This document shows positions 1 through 11,318 of a stretch of 64,000 bases of DNA, one piece after another. Source of the DNA: Umbilicaria muhlenbergii (Eukaryota > Ascomycota > Lecanoromycetes > Umbilicariales > Umbilicariaceae); contig KK106981.1 of assembly GCA_000611775.1 (NCBI GenBank), positions 186,001-250,000 on the forward strand. The letters are read 5' to 3'. The position numbers were made by a program, and so were the translations under genes. Every line of letters begins with the position of its first letter. The first letter of the stretch is position 1. The notes beneath the pieces are model-generated. The model was not told the DNA's origin, ran no database searches, and saw only the letters and a list, made by a program, of their open reading frames with translations.

Positions 1-33
1 GTGGAGCAGAAGGCGTGGTTTGCGGACGAGTAG
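1..33 (+). CDS. possible 3' end of a gene entering from the left
   Basis: The first 33 bases read as ten codons (VEQKAWFADE) followed by TAG. The composition is plausible for the charged C-terminus of a protein whose body lies outside the window. Nothing else supports it, so it may be chance. Confidence 0.2.
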   Translation: MEQKAWFADE

Positions 34-755
34 TGAAGACGTTTGGCGGGTGTGATAACCGTATCGGTAATCTTTGACGGCATGGTTCGGTGGAGCCGGT
101 GAATATTGTTGAGGATACTTCTTACTTCTTTCTGTGCATAATAATCCCATCTTTGTGCCGGGACCTCGGGCGCTGCAGACGCGACGCTCTACAAGGTTTA
201 TTTGCTCAAACTTTGTTGTTTCTTTGTTTCTACAAAATAGGGGCTCTTTGCCTCTAGAGATAGAGGAAGGACACGAGCACTTGATCTCTAGCTGGGGCCG
301 GGCGTTTCCTGGAACGGGGGACCGGGGAAAATGCAAATACCACTCCACACTACCGCGTAATACAAAAGCCATTGAATCAAGCCATACATACCGTACCTGA
401 TATTTGCAAGTCCGACAAACCTTCGATTTCGGCATCGACATAACCGATGGAGCCAACGTCATCGTTCGCGCACTTGCTCAGCTACCGCTATTCCTCAGTT
501 GGCCTCAGTGCGCAATACTGGAAGTAAGTAATGCCTCATCTAAAATAGGGGTATATGCAAGCCCACTCGTCACCATCATACCTAATGCCATACTCGCCGC
601 CGCACAACCTGGATGATCCGTCATAATGTCCTTTCCCCCAATCCCACTCCCTCTCCCATCTCCATTTCCCCTCTCCCCATCCACCTTTCCACCAACCCAC
701 TCCTTCCCTCCCTACCCCTGGGGCCCACCCCTGCCCCTGTCCGTGGCACCACCCA
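34..755. other. intergenic, no gene seen
   Basis: Short open frames occur here but none has family-like sequence, a usable intron pattern or a good start context. From about 640 onward the plus strand is extremely C-rich because it is antisense to the Gly/acid-rich tail of the F-box gene. Confidence 0.5.
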
Positions 756-3700
756 CTACAACCTCCCCCCCAGCACATCCTTCTCAAAGATCCTAACCCC
801 CTCAACCTCAGAAAACTTCAAACTAGCCACAATATCCATCACCAGCCCCTGCCCCTCATCATCACTCTCACTCGTCTGCGCATCTTCCTCCCCACTACTC
901 GCCGCATCCCCCGCTATCCCTATCCCCATCCCCGTCCCCATCCCCATCCCCATCACTCCTCCTGCTCCACCAACCCCAACTCCCCCCCCAAACTTCAACT
1001 TCCCACCCCTCCCCCCCCTTTCACCCCTACGCGCAATTTTCGAAACGTTAGAATTGATGGCCAAATACTGAATCTTCAACCCAGGGCAATGACTCAGGTT
1101 ATCGATTGTGAATTTGCGCAACTCGCTACTGAGGAAGGGACAAGTGTCTTCGGAGCGGAACGCGACGATGCGGAAAGCGGTGAGGGATTTGAGGCCGGGG
1201 AGGGATTGCATGAGGAGATGCTAAAATTTCAATTGCAGCGCGCCAAGTCAGCCATCTTCCTTCCTCGCAGCAAGGCAGGGGAAGAAACAAAGTGCACGCA
1301 TTTATAATCACGAACTGACTCACATAATTCGCCAAACTAAACCCCACGGCCAACTCCTCCAACCCCCCGCCCCTCCCCGCCAACAACCTCACAGTCTTCG
1401 CATCCACATCCCACGCATCATCCTCGTCATTCTTAATCATCAACCTCTTGAGCGTCTTCACATGCCTCCTCAACGCCCTCCTCCTAATATCCTCGATCCC
1501 GACATTCGTCTTCGCCGCAAACGTTTCAATCTCGGCCTTCCCCCCCCGTTCCAGCATCAGCAGCTCCGTCAAGCCCTCAAACGTCTCCAGACAAGCCAAG
1601 AAAGCGGAAGTGACGTTGTCGGTAAAGATGCTCTCGAGCCGGATGGGCGACGACAGCTGTTGCATCTTTGTCATGAGGGACCAGAGACCGCCTTGGGAGC
1701 CGACGTTGAGGAGGGTGAGACGTTTGAGGATGGTCAGGTCGATGGCGCGCACGAGGACGGAGGCTTTGATGGGGATGAGGTAGAGGGAGAACTCCTCGAG
1801 GGGGAGGCCGTGCGTCGAGTGCAGGTATTCTCGCATGGTTTGGTCGGTTGATGTGGGGGGTGAGACTTCGGTGACGTGGTCGTCGGCCATGGTGTGATCC
1901 GCATCCCCGGCTGGCATGGCGTCGTTGAGGCCACCGCTCATGCTGTTGTTGTTTGGTATAGGGTCTTTGAGAGATCCATTGGACTCCAGCTTCGCCTGCT
2001 TTAGGGACGGGGTTAACGTGCCGTTCGCTTCCTCCGTCGCTACCTCGGTCTCGTCCAATAACATCTCTTGATCGTCGCCACTGTCGTCCTCAAGCACGTC
2101 TGGGTGCTCGATGTCGACGCCCATAGTATCCTCTTGTTGGTCGACTGGAGGATCCGGGGGTATGGATTTCTTTGATTCCATCGAATCCTCATCGCCGTCC
2201 TTGGCCCAATCCTCACCTTCAGCAGTAGATGCCTCGTCCATAAGCATGGCTATTTCTTGCTCTTTCTTGTGTTCAAATTGCGCTTCATGCTCCAAGAGAT
2301 ATTCTGCCATTTTAAGTTTGTGATCCTCTGCGTGCTCATGCTTCTTAACCTCCTTGGCGTGAGCATCTATATCAGCTCCCGTGAACATGGGGAGCAAGGA
2401 GCTCGAAGAGTTGCCTAATATCTTCTGCTTCTTCAAATCGCCCAAGGATCCATGCATAGAACTGCCGTGACTGCCGTGACTGTGTGGATAGACGGGAGGC
2501 TTGGGAGCACTTTGCGACGAGCTACCTGTTAAATAAGGAAGATCGTTAACGACATAAGGTGAATTGAAAGTGTACATCCCACTAGGCAACTTGCCAGTCA
2601 GAGACGCTGGTAATCCACCGCTCATGGAAGAGAGCGCCGAAAGTTGACTGAGTTGACTGGACCAGTAAGGGTCAACTAGAGAACTCGGCATGGAATCACC
2701 AAATTTGGCAAGCTCGGTGAAGCCAGCTTGTGTTGAAGGCATCGGAGGAATGGGTTTCGGTTTCTTGGGAATTATGCCATTCATTGGGCCTTTGGCGGGT
2801 CCCTTGGAGGGCTTCTTGTTGTTCTTTTCCACGTTCTGAAGATATTTCTCAGCCGCCTTTTGTATGGACTTTAGCGCCACCAAGCCCTCTCCTCCACCTG
2901 TTGTCTTGTACACACTCTGCAGTTTCATCATCGAGTTCTTGAGTTGCTTCATAAACACCCGATCCGGATTCTCCACCGACGCAGTCGCTGCAGCAGATGC
3001 CTCAAGAACTCGGTCTATCTTCCGGGCCGCTGGGGCTTGTTCTAGGGCGAAGATCCGTGCCAACATGGATTCCTGCGCAGAACGCTCTTTTCGGATATCA
3101 GCCTCGCTAAAAATTGGGGCAGACCCCGTAGCGGTAGGAGGGGTCGGAGTTCCATCGAAATCGACCTCGTCAGGCTCTGTTTCAGTATCTTCATCCGGAT
3201 CTCCTCCATGATGCGGGGCGGAAGGCTTGCGTGCTTTCATAGCCAAGGACCTTGAAAGCGACAAGGAAAGCTTCTTCAGCGTGCCGGACGAGCCTTTCAA
3301 GCACTGCGCAATCTCCCCGGCGTACTCGATATGGTCTATGTCCAACAGAGCAAGGCTACTCAGGTGTTTGAAGCCCGAAAACGTCCGTCGGGAAGCAATG
3401 AGGTCTGCAGCCTTTTGTTTTTGTATTAACTTTGCAGCACCTAGGTGTATTGAGGGCGGTGGAGGAGGGTGGCCAGCGGAGGAATGTAGCGATGAAGTCA
3501 ATGGGTTGGCTTTGAGTTCGACAAGGCCGGCCACGGGCTCGAGGCGCACATGGAGATGTTGAAGCCCCTGGATCTTGTGCAAGACCTGGTAGACAGAATC
3601 ATCCAATCCTTTCGAGGCAGCCCATCTAGCACAACATCAGCGGAAAATCGCCGAAAGTGACGACAAGTCAATTACCGAAAGCTCTCCAATATCTTTGCTT

Positions 3701-4124
3701 TTTTCAGGACAAGGAATAGTATCGTACTGAGGAACATGTACGACTCGTACGGATCCTCATGCTCTGAAACACTGAGGCCAAACACTTTGATGTATTGTGC
3801 GTAATCGTGATCACTCGTGACGATGGTCCTCAAGCTTTCCTCCACACGTGTACTGGGAGTATTGTAGTCCACGTTCAGACGGCTGGTCAGTTTGAGATCC
3901 AACACACGGTATAGTTCGGCGCTGGCCAACGGATGGAACTCTCTCGAGACCCGCGCGAGATTGGGAAGGTCTTTGCGAGGCACCTAGGAAGATCACGGCC
4001 GTCAGAATGGCCAATTCTAACCGACTCTTGGACTTACATATCCAACGATCGCTTTCAGGGTTTCCAGTGGTAGATCCATGAGAGCAATGCTGCCTTTGGC
4101 GCGCCCCTTGCCCTTGCGGTCCAT
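756..4124 (-). CDS. F-box protein with leucine-rich repeat-like body
   Basis: Probable substrate-recognition subunit of an SCF ubiquitin ligase. Four exons fit by phase: 4124..4038, 3983..3676, 3625..1324 and 1220..756, giving about 1053 residues. The F-box lies near residues 13-60 (ALMDLPLETLKAIVGYV, then PNLARVSREFHPLASAELYR), interrupted by an intron after GYV. The middle is low-complexity Ser/Pro/Asp/Glu-rich. LRR-like stretches resume in the last third (LEEFSLYLIPIKASVLVRAI; LKRLTLLNVGSQGGLWSLM; ESIFTDNV) and in the last exon (LKSLTAFRIVAFRSEDTCPF). The C-terminus is a Gly/Met repeat (GMGMGTGMGIGI) and an acidic stretch. The start at 4124 was chosen because it directly precedes the F-box; an upstream in-frame ATG at 4217 is possible. 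Family and substrate are not identifiable from sequence alone. Confidence 0.8.
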
Positions 4125-4842
4125 TACGGAGCTCTGCCCGGAACAAAGTGATATCAGCTGTAGGGCGTGCGTGATGAAGTCATCGGCGTTTTCGAAAGTG
4201 TAAGGTAAGGTAATCAAGTCGCCATTCCACCTTAAGTGGTAAGAGGGATGGACCAGATTGAGCAGGTGCGATGAACGGCGCGGGCAAGTGTGAAAGGTCG
4301 GTATGAGGCCTCAAGTGTTGATTCAAACAGACTGTGGGAGTACCATAGTCTTACACGCGCATGCATGTGCGAGTTGCAGCTTTCGAGAAGCGCATGGAGA
4401 TAAGGTGGATTTGTGGGTTGGTGGATTGGTACCCAGCAAGGCTAAATACCAGTCTGCAGCAGCTGGTACACTGTCAGTTCCGCCGGCGATGACTGACGGG
4501 GCCAATGTAGTTCGGAGAGTGATTGCAGACTACTGGCAATATGTATCAGAAGCAGCGGTCTCGCGGCGGACCGACGCTTGTTGGAGCCAGAGCGAATTGG
4601 CGGTATTTGAGGATTCATCTAACCGTCGTGCATCAGATCTGCTTGTGCGACCTCCAATGCCCGGATTGCCGTGCGTGCTGGATGCGGCTCCGGCCTGGCA
4701 GCGACCGCCGCGGCATGCCAAGCTTTCGACTCCTCAGACCGTCCCTGAACCCTGACGGCGGCACCTTCCACGCCTCGCCACGCCCCGTTTATCCGTTCGA
4801 CTTGCTTCCCCTCTGAACACAGTCTTCCGGTCATATCTCGCC
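4125..4842. promoter_or_regulatory. divergent intergenic region between F-box gene and lso2
   Basis: About 720 bp separate the two divergently oriented start codons. Several small open frames overlap here on both strands without coding character. It should hold both promoters; I see no unmistakable TATA box or repeated operator. Confidence 0.45.
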
Positions 4843-5635
4843 ATGGCGGGAAAGAAAGCAGCGGGCGAAAACACCAAGAAAGCTGCCGGCAACGCCAAAG
4901 CACGTTCTCTCCTCGTACCCGTCGCTCTCTCTGCTGCTAACCGCCCACAACTCCAGAAAGCCGAAGTAGCCAACCAAAAAGCCGCCGCCGAAAACGCAAA
5001 GAGAGCAGCAGCCGACGAGCAAGAATGGAGCAAAGGCGCAAAATCCAACGCTAAAAAGCACGCCTCCGCCCCCATCTCTCCACAAAGCCCCTCACTAACC
5101 CCACCCTCACCACAGGGAAGCCGAAGAGCAAAAGAAACTCGAAGCCGCCCGCAAAAAAGCCGAAAAAGACGCCCTCCTCGCCGCCGAAGAAAAAGACGCC
5201 CGCGCCCTCCCCAAAAACGCCAAAACCGCCCCCAAAAAAACCCGCGCCCTCGACCTCTCCCAACTCGACGCCCCCTCCCCATCGACCTCCACCTCGACCT
5301 CCGACCCCGCCCTCAACGCCACCGGCATCGACAACGCCCTCGACGCCCTCTCCCTAACATCCGCCAACCCGAGCGACAAAGTGGACCGCCACCCCGAACG
5401 GCGCTTCAAGGCCGCGTACGCGGCGTACGAAGCGCGGCGGCTGCCGGAGTTGGAGGTGGAGCAGAAGGGGCTCAGGAGGCAGCAGAGGATCGATGTGATA
5501 AGGAAGGAGTTTGAGCGCAGTCCGGAGAATCCGTTCAATCAGGCGAATGCGCGGTTCGATAGCACGAGAGATGAGATAAGGGAGATACGGGATTTGGAGC
5601 GGGAGAAGACGGAGGCGAGGTTGGCGGGGAAGTGA
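4843..5635 (+). CDS. lso2: CCDC124/Lso2-type ribosome-associated protein
   Basis: Small basic coiled-coil protein of the CCDC124 family; yeast Lso2 and human CCDC124 bind idle 80S ribosomes and help translation recover after starvation. Exons: 4843..4914, 4957..5057, 5116..5635, giving about 230 residues. The N-terminus is the family's Lys/Ala-rich helix (KAEVANQKAAAENAKRAAAD, EEQKKLEAARKKAEKDALL). The C-terminal domain is conserved (HPERRFKAAYAAYEARRLPE; RSPENPFNQANARFD). Intron 1 (4915..4956, with GCTAAC) is in frame and could be retained. Intron 2 (5058..5115) starts with GC rather than GT; only GC..AG joins AA to G to make the Lys codon that restores KKEAEEQ. The start context CGCCATGGCG is good. 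Confidence 0.88.
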
Positions 5636-6268
5636 GAGTAGAGTCGGTGGGTTTTGTTGGTGAAGGGGCATTCGATAGACTGGGGAGATGGTGAAGGGAC
5701 GGGGGCGTATTGATCGAAGTGCTCGGCTTGCGCTGATGATGGAGATGAACGAGAACAGCGCTATTACGGTATGATGAATTCATGGAATCAGTTTGCAGTT
5801 AGTGTCATCAAGTGATTGGTTTTGCTATCGTTTTTCGCAGGCTACAAACAGAATCTTCACCCCACAGCTCTCGAAACAGCAGAAGCCCACCCAACCCGAT
5901 CTGCCCTCTATCCTACACCGTCCACAAAGACCTCCCACGCCAAGCCCCACTGGATCACAAAACCAGTGCCGACAGCAGCCACGCACGCAAGCCCGAAGCC
6001 GAGCTGACCAACTAACCACCCAATCCCAGTTTTCTCTTTTCTAAGTACTTCCCCCCCTCCCTCTACCAGCCACCACGACTCTTATCATACACATCGTCGT
6101 TGGTCGAGCTCCACAAGCATCACGACTCATGCTTCCCCCTGGTCTCTTTCCCAACCACCACCTTCCCCCCCTCCCCTTGTTCCCCACCTATCACCTACCA
6201 CATTCCCCTCACCCGTCCCTATCACAAACCCCCCTCCCCTCCTGCGCAACCCCAACCACACCCCCCCC
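5636..6268. other. convergent 3' intergenic region
   Basis: Lies between the ends of lso2 and the next minus-strand gene. It is pyrimidine-rich on the plus strand from about 6040 on. No gene supported. Confidence 0.45.
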
Positions 6269-6925
6269 TCACAAAACCCCCCCCATCTTATACGTCAACC
6301 TCAAACTCTTCCTCCTCCCTCCTTCCCCCGCCTCCACAGCCCTCCCTCCTTCGCCCGCCTCCACAGCCCTCCCTCCTTCCCCCGCATCCGCAACAGCAGC
6401 ACTCGCCTTCCGCTTCCTCGTCGCATACCCCCTTCCCCTCGATACCCCTACCTTACCCTCGGCTGCCGGGACGTTCTGGGCGGGGTGGTAGGCGCTGGAG
6501 GTGGACGTGGGGGTGTTGGGCGGGGGGTGAATGATGACACCGTGCGGGGCGGGTGTGGTTGTATTCGCAGTCGCAGTTGCAGGACCCGGAATCGGAACTG
6601 GAGCTGGAGTCGGAATCTCAGCTTCAGTGGTGGAGCGAGGCACAGTAGTCAGCGGGCGCGGCACGGGGAGGCGGGGGCCAGGATGGCGGACTGGGTTGGG
6701 TGCCGATCTGAGGGGGACGCGCTGCCAAGTGACGATCTCGACGGGGTAAGGGTGGAGAGGGGAGATGGGGTGGACGGTGGTGGCGAGACGCCAGGTATAC
6801 GGATCATCTGCCGGGTAATCAAGCAGTGATTGCTCTGGTTTCACGACTCGGTCTCGATTAATTTTCGGTCGTCTGGTGGGTGCGGGCTTCGTTCTGTCCC
6901 GTGACAAGGCGTGTGCTGGAAGCAT
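6269..6925 (-). CDS. hypothetical basic proline-rich protein
   Basis: One uninterrupted 218-residue frame. The N-terminal half looks like a conserved globular stretch (VVKPEQSLLDYPADDPYTWR, then VEIVTWQRVPLRSAP). The second half is Pro/Thr-rich, then a Lys/Arg patch (YATRKRKAS). A nine-residue repeat GEGGRAVEA occurs twice and begins a third copy near the C-terminus, from a 27-bp tandem DNA repeat at about 6325-6390. I do not recognise the family. The bases just upstream of the ATG (CCCCACAG) resemble a splice acceptor, so a 5' exon may exist toward 7180. The antisense strand also has long open frames from the same biased composition. Confidence 0.5.
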   Translation of the reverse strand: MLPAHALSRDRTKPAPTRRPKINRDRVVKPEQSLLDYPADDPYTWRLATTVHPISPLHPYPVEIVTWQRVPLRSAPNPVRHPGPRLPVPRPLTTVPRSTTEAEIPTPAPVPIPGPATATANTTTPAPHGVIIHPPPNTPTSTSSAYHPAQNVPAAEGKVGVSRGRGYATRKRKASAAVADAGEGGRAVEAGEGGRAVEAGEGGRRKSLRLTYKMGGVL

Positions 6926-7427
6926 TTCTGTGGGGAGATCCGAAGATAAGCGCTAAGTTCGAATGTTCAAGCCTTAAAAGATGAAGAAAACTGGGGAAGA
7001 TGGATTGGAGAACAGGAATGCGGTTTCAAGAGAAGGATGGACAAGCAGAAGGAGAAGCGGGAGAGATGTAACACTGATAACACACTGGTGAGGTGAGTGT
7101 GTCAAACCTTGCCAACGACGACCGTGAAGCATCCCGTGCGAGTCTTTCACTCGAGAAGCACAAAACACAAACACCGAGGCCACCGTTCACCGTCTCCCCC
7201 ATCGCATTCACATCGCGCAAACCGCGCAATCCCGTGAGGCAGAAGTGATATATACGCTAGACGATGGCGGTGAATGCCGGAAATCCACATCTCACTCACG
7301 CTTAGGCAACACCGGTAAAACGAAGACAGAACGCCTGATGCAGTGAGCCAAAAACAAGCAGCGATGGGAAGAAACAGACGCCGATGCTTTAGGAAAAGAA
7401 ATTCATTATACACATGACCGACCCTTC
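6926..7427. other. intergenic between hypothetical gene and CDC45 3' end
   Basis: No convincing coding sequence. It probably holds the CDC45 3' UTR and the promoter or 5' exon of the gene ending at 6269. Confidence 0.4.
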
Positions 7428-10108
7428 TTAGCCAATAACAGCCTTCATACTCAAGCTCTCCAAAAACCCGCTCAGATCCTCCTTCTTAACCTCCACGACG
7501 CAATGCTCGAAACTATCGATCCTCACCCTTGCGTTCGTCTCATCCACGACCTCCTGGAACGCGATTCCGAAGCGGTTCTTACCCAAGCCTCTTCTCTCCC
7601 CTCCATCATCATCATCGTCATCCTCATCCTCATCATCTTCACTTTCCTCCTCCTCCTCCTCCTCCTCCTCTCCCTCCCCATCCCCACCACCGTCCGCCAG
7701 CCTCTTCTCCTCCCTCTCCCTCCTCTTCCTCTCCCTCTCCCCCTCCCTCCTCTCCTTCTCCTTCACCCTCCTCACCCTCTTCGCCTCCCGTTCCCTCTTC
7801 GCCACAACATCCAACCCCCCCGCCCCACCCCCCGTCCCCACAACGATATAAACGCCCCTCGCCTCATTCAGTCCCGCCATCACAAGCGGGGTCCCCCGTC
7901 CCCCCTTACCAACCTTCCCCGTCCGGTCACGTTCCTGTTCTGCGATCGCCTCGCCGACCCAGAGCGCGAGTTTGGTGAGGGCGGCTGGATGGGTGAAGAG
8001 GGGGACGTCGGGGCCTTCTTTGACGACGGCCATGCGGAAGGCGCGGAGGTGGCGGATTTGGCGCTTTTCGATGAGGGAAGTGCCGGTGCGGAGGATGGCG
8101 CGGTAGAGATGTTGGGCGGTGGGGAGGGCGTGCTTGAGTGCGTCGACACTAGGACCTTGTCAGCGGCAAAATAACAGAGAGGAGACGTCAGCATAGGTAC
8201 TCACTTCCCGAGCGCATCATAAGCCTCCCAGAACCTCGCTATCCATTCCTCACTTTCCGCCTGCCCTTCCTCGTCAACTAGCTCTCGCTTCTCGTTTCGC
8301 CCTCGATCCCAGTGCCCGCCTTGTTCGGTTGGATGTACGCCTGATTTCCCCACTTCCAATATCGAGCCCACGATAACGCCTACGTCTGTAGCACTCAGGC
8401 ACGCTTTCCAGCCGTAACTTCTTACGAAGCCCCAGCCTTCCTTTCCTCGACCCGCACTAGCAGCTGGCGGCACGAGCCCATCGAGACCGTATAGAGGCGC
8501 ATACTTCAGCAGCCTTTGCCGTAAGCCACGCTTCAAGTCCATGTCCATGTGCGTATAGCTTTGCTTGCACTGGGTCAGGCTCACACCCATTTTTGCGAGG
8601 AGCTTATGTAGCCTCTTTCGACCAGCGTCACTCCAGATATGTAGGCGAGCAGAGAGATATGGGGAGTGTAGCATACTATCGTACAGCGACCAATGCCGTA
8701 TAAGGAGAAACCGAGGCTCGGGAGATAAGCGAATGGAGGTGTCTGTAGGAGATCGCGCGGTAGTAGGAATCACACCAGACGCCTCTCCCCTCGCAAGTTC
8801 GCGGCTGACATCATTTGGATCAGGGGGATTCAGACGCCGAACTTCATCTCGTAGGACTTGACGTACGGCCTCTCCCCGCTCGCCGCCCCATCCTGCGGAT
8901 CCTCCCGAGTCCGAGGAGGACGAGACCCCGACGCCGGTCATGCTCCGTCCGTACAGCTCGAGCGAACTGACACCGACGATTGCATGCCATAGGAGGTCGT
9001 TGTCTTCGCGGGCAAGCTCTGCCGCGAGCGAGTAGAGAATGGAAGATATGGGTTCGGAGTAGGAGGCACCTAGAGAGTAGTACTTTGTGAGGACGGCCTC
9101 GTGCTTTCTGCGCAGGCGCAAAAGTCGCCGACGGAGCGTACGGGCTGAAGGCTGTTTTGGTAGAGGCGGTGATGAAGGTTGCGAGGGGCGGGAGGGTTCA
9201 GGAGACGTGTCTCTGTTGTGATTCGTGGTAGAGAGGAGACCCCTTGGCGCAGGCCGCTTAGGCGATGAAGAGAAGGAGTCGTTCTAGAGTAAACTCGGTC
9301 AGTATTTAAGTAGACTATTTATGCGGCAGACTCGTACGGAATTGCTCCTCCGCCTCTGTCGTGGCCTGTCATCGTCACTATCTTCATCTTCACCATTTTC
9401 TTCTCGATCTGACCATGATTTCCTCTTTTTCTTATTTTGCGCCTCGGGTTCTGAGTCTGCGACGTCGTCATCACTTGAATCGTCCGATTCTTCCCCGTCG
9501 TCATCCAGATCGGGCATCCCCTCCAGCGTGCAGTATGCCTCTCTTTCCACGGCCATCTCTTCGGTTATGTCACCATCGTCATAGACAATCACGCCACCCT
9601 TCCCAGGTCGGTAAGTCGGCAGCAATTGGCCTCTGTCAATACTGGGATCTCTCTGCCGTGCGTTGGCCTCCACTACACCAAGGACGTCCCTTGTCGGCTT
9701 GCCCCCGAAGACATTGCCCAGGTTCCAGGGTCTTCGGGCGTCGATGAGCCATACCTCAACGCCACCTGCACCGTCGTTATCCTCTTCGGTGACCTCGAAT
9801 CCAAGGATAGTTGCGAGGTCGACAAGCCCACCCACACCCAAGCACACTACTACCCCGCCGCTACCGCCTTGCTGCGTCCGCATGGGCTGGACCAGCGTCT
9901 CGCCTGCGCGTGTGAGGTCGCCATATCCTGATATGGGTTGGATCTTGTGAGGAATATAATCGCGCTTGAGGAGGGCTTGTAGGATTCGACATGCGCAGAG
10001 CGCATCGGGTTCGAGGGCGACGAGCAGAAGGACTGGTGGTGAGAGCGGATGATGGGTTCGGACAAGATGCAGGTAAAGGTGTGAGATGAGGTTTCGAGGA
10101 AGGTACAT
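7428..10108 (-). CDS. cdc45: CDC45, replication initiation and fork helicase subunit
   Basis: CDC45 joins MCM2-7 and GINS in the CMG helicase that unwinds DNA at origins and forks, acting in the nucleus. Three exons fit by phase: 10108..9338, 9283..8205, 8148..7428, giving about 856 residues, longer than the 650 of budding yeast because of low-complexity inserts. Family signatures: N-terminal LALEPDALCACRILQALLKRD, VCLGVGGLVDLATILGF and VWLIDARRPWNLGNVF (DHH-like fold); middle KYYSLGASYSEPISSILYSL and NDLLWHAIVGVSSLELYGR; C-terminal TGTSLIEKRQIRHLRAFRMA and NRFGIAFQEVVDETNARVRI. Asp/Glu/Ser-rich runs occupy the end of exon 1 and a Lys/Arg then Asp/Glu run lies near the C-terminus. Introns are 54 and 56 bp. 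I am sure of the identity. Confidence 0.95.
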
Positions 10109-11318
10109 GACGTGGTTTTGGAGCTTTCGAAAGTGGGTTTGGTTGTCATGAGGGACTTGGACTCACGGTCATTTGTCGGTTGTAAGGACAATCAATGAGT
10201 TGAACGGGGGTATGCGTCGACATTCACTGGGCGGCTCGGCGGTACTCTCGCAAGCGTTGGCAATGGAATCAAGCCGCTGCCCTTGTTCCGGTCTACGATA
10301 GACAAGCCAACAAGTAGAAGAGGCTGCGTGGTGCAGGATGAGTCGAAAAGGGTATACAGGCTTGTAGTTCTCGCCCTGATGTCGGCATTATTGACGCCCG
10401 ACACCACGCAATTGCACTCGCCTCACGGCCTCGACGCGTACGGTTCCAAGGTCGCGATGGGCGTGTCTTCGCGCTTACCCATGAACAGCTAGGCTGTCTG
10501 CTTGAGGCTAGTGGGCCAAGTCCGGAGGCATCTCCGTCAAGTGTCATCCCTAGGCTGGACTTGCCCCTCCTCGCCGCTCCCGCCTTTGCCACCCATCTTT
10601 TCATCCCAACGATGCTCCCCAGCCAAGCCATGATTGGCTCTCCAGCTGGAGACACGGACGCTACATCCGTCCAGCCACCCAGTTCTCCATCCAAAAAGTG
10701 CGGGCCCGGCTGTGCGTGGCGCCCTTGCACCGCCTTACCACAAGCTACCTGACTCTTCCGGGAATGCCTTACTCTCGGTGTCTTCACGGTCCTACCGCGT
10801 GCGATGGACGACATCCTTTGTCATACGTCATTGGCCCCCCGTCCCCTCTTGTACCTCCTTGGCCGATCCTACCTTCCCTTTTGTCATTCTCATGCCAACA
10901 AGACTGAGATAAGGTATTGCTGCGTCGCCTTACGCCTCATCATGTGCCTCACGCCCATGTCTGTTCCGATGCCTGACACCGTTGTCTATACGTGACGTGG
11001 CCTGCAATGGTCTTTCACATCTTACGTCTTACGTCTTACGTCTTACACCTCACTACGGATTCTCTAGCAATACCCAAGTCTTTCAAGGTCGAGAGCTCTC
11101 GGAAGTGCAGACAAGGTATGTTGCTACTCTAGTCTCTTACGGCTGTTCGTCTAATGCTATCGGTGCAGTCCCGCCGCTTCTCTACGATCATTATCAGGCT
11201 CCTCTATACAGTGCACTTGCTGCGAACGCTGTGCTGGCATGGTCTGCTGGTAGGATTGGCTTCTTCAATTGTTTCGGATAAACTGTGTGCGGGCGGACAT
11301 AACAGGGTAACGGTGGTG
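10109..11318. promoter_or_regulatory. divergent intergenic region upstream of CDC45 and the SAM-HMG gene
   Basis: About 1.2 kb between divergent start codons. It contains a CRE-like sequence (ATACGTCATTGG near 10831, with an inverted CCAAT box), GTGACGTGG near 10992 and a tandem CTTACGT array (separate entry). No gene supported. Confidence 0.5.
11021..11048 (+). repeat. 7-bp tandem CTTACGT array
   Basis: Three exact CTTACGT units (11021, 11028, 11035) followed by a changed fourth copy (CTTACAC). The core TTACGTC resembles a CRE/ATF half-site, about 270 bp before the SAM-HMG start codon. A regulatory role is inferred only. Confidence 0.5.

Noticed and set aside
613-1071. 152-codon proline-rich plus-strand frame
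   Set aside because: It is the antisense shadow of the Gly-rich last exon of the F-box gene; no start context or family.
4734-5282. 182-codon Arg/Gly/Phe-rich minus-strand frame
   Set aside because: Antisense to the Lys/Ala/Pro-rich lso2 exons, whose splice phases and motifs are convincing.
6100-6534. 144-codon Pro/Ser-rich plus-strand frame
   Set aside because: Low-complexity antisense of the minus-strand hypothetical protein; built from the same pyrimidine-rich tract.
7503-8174. 223-codon plus-strand frame
   Set aside because: Shadow of the acidic and basic tracts in CDC45 exon 3.
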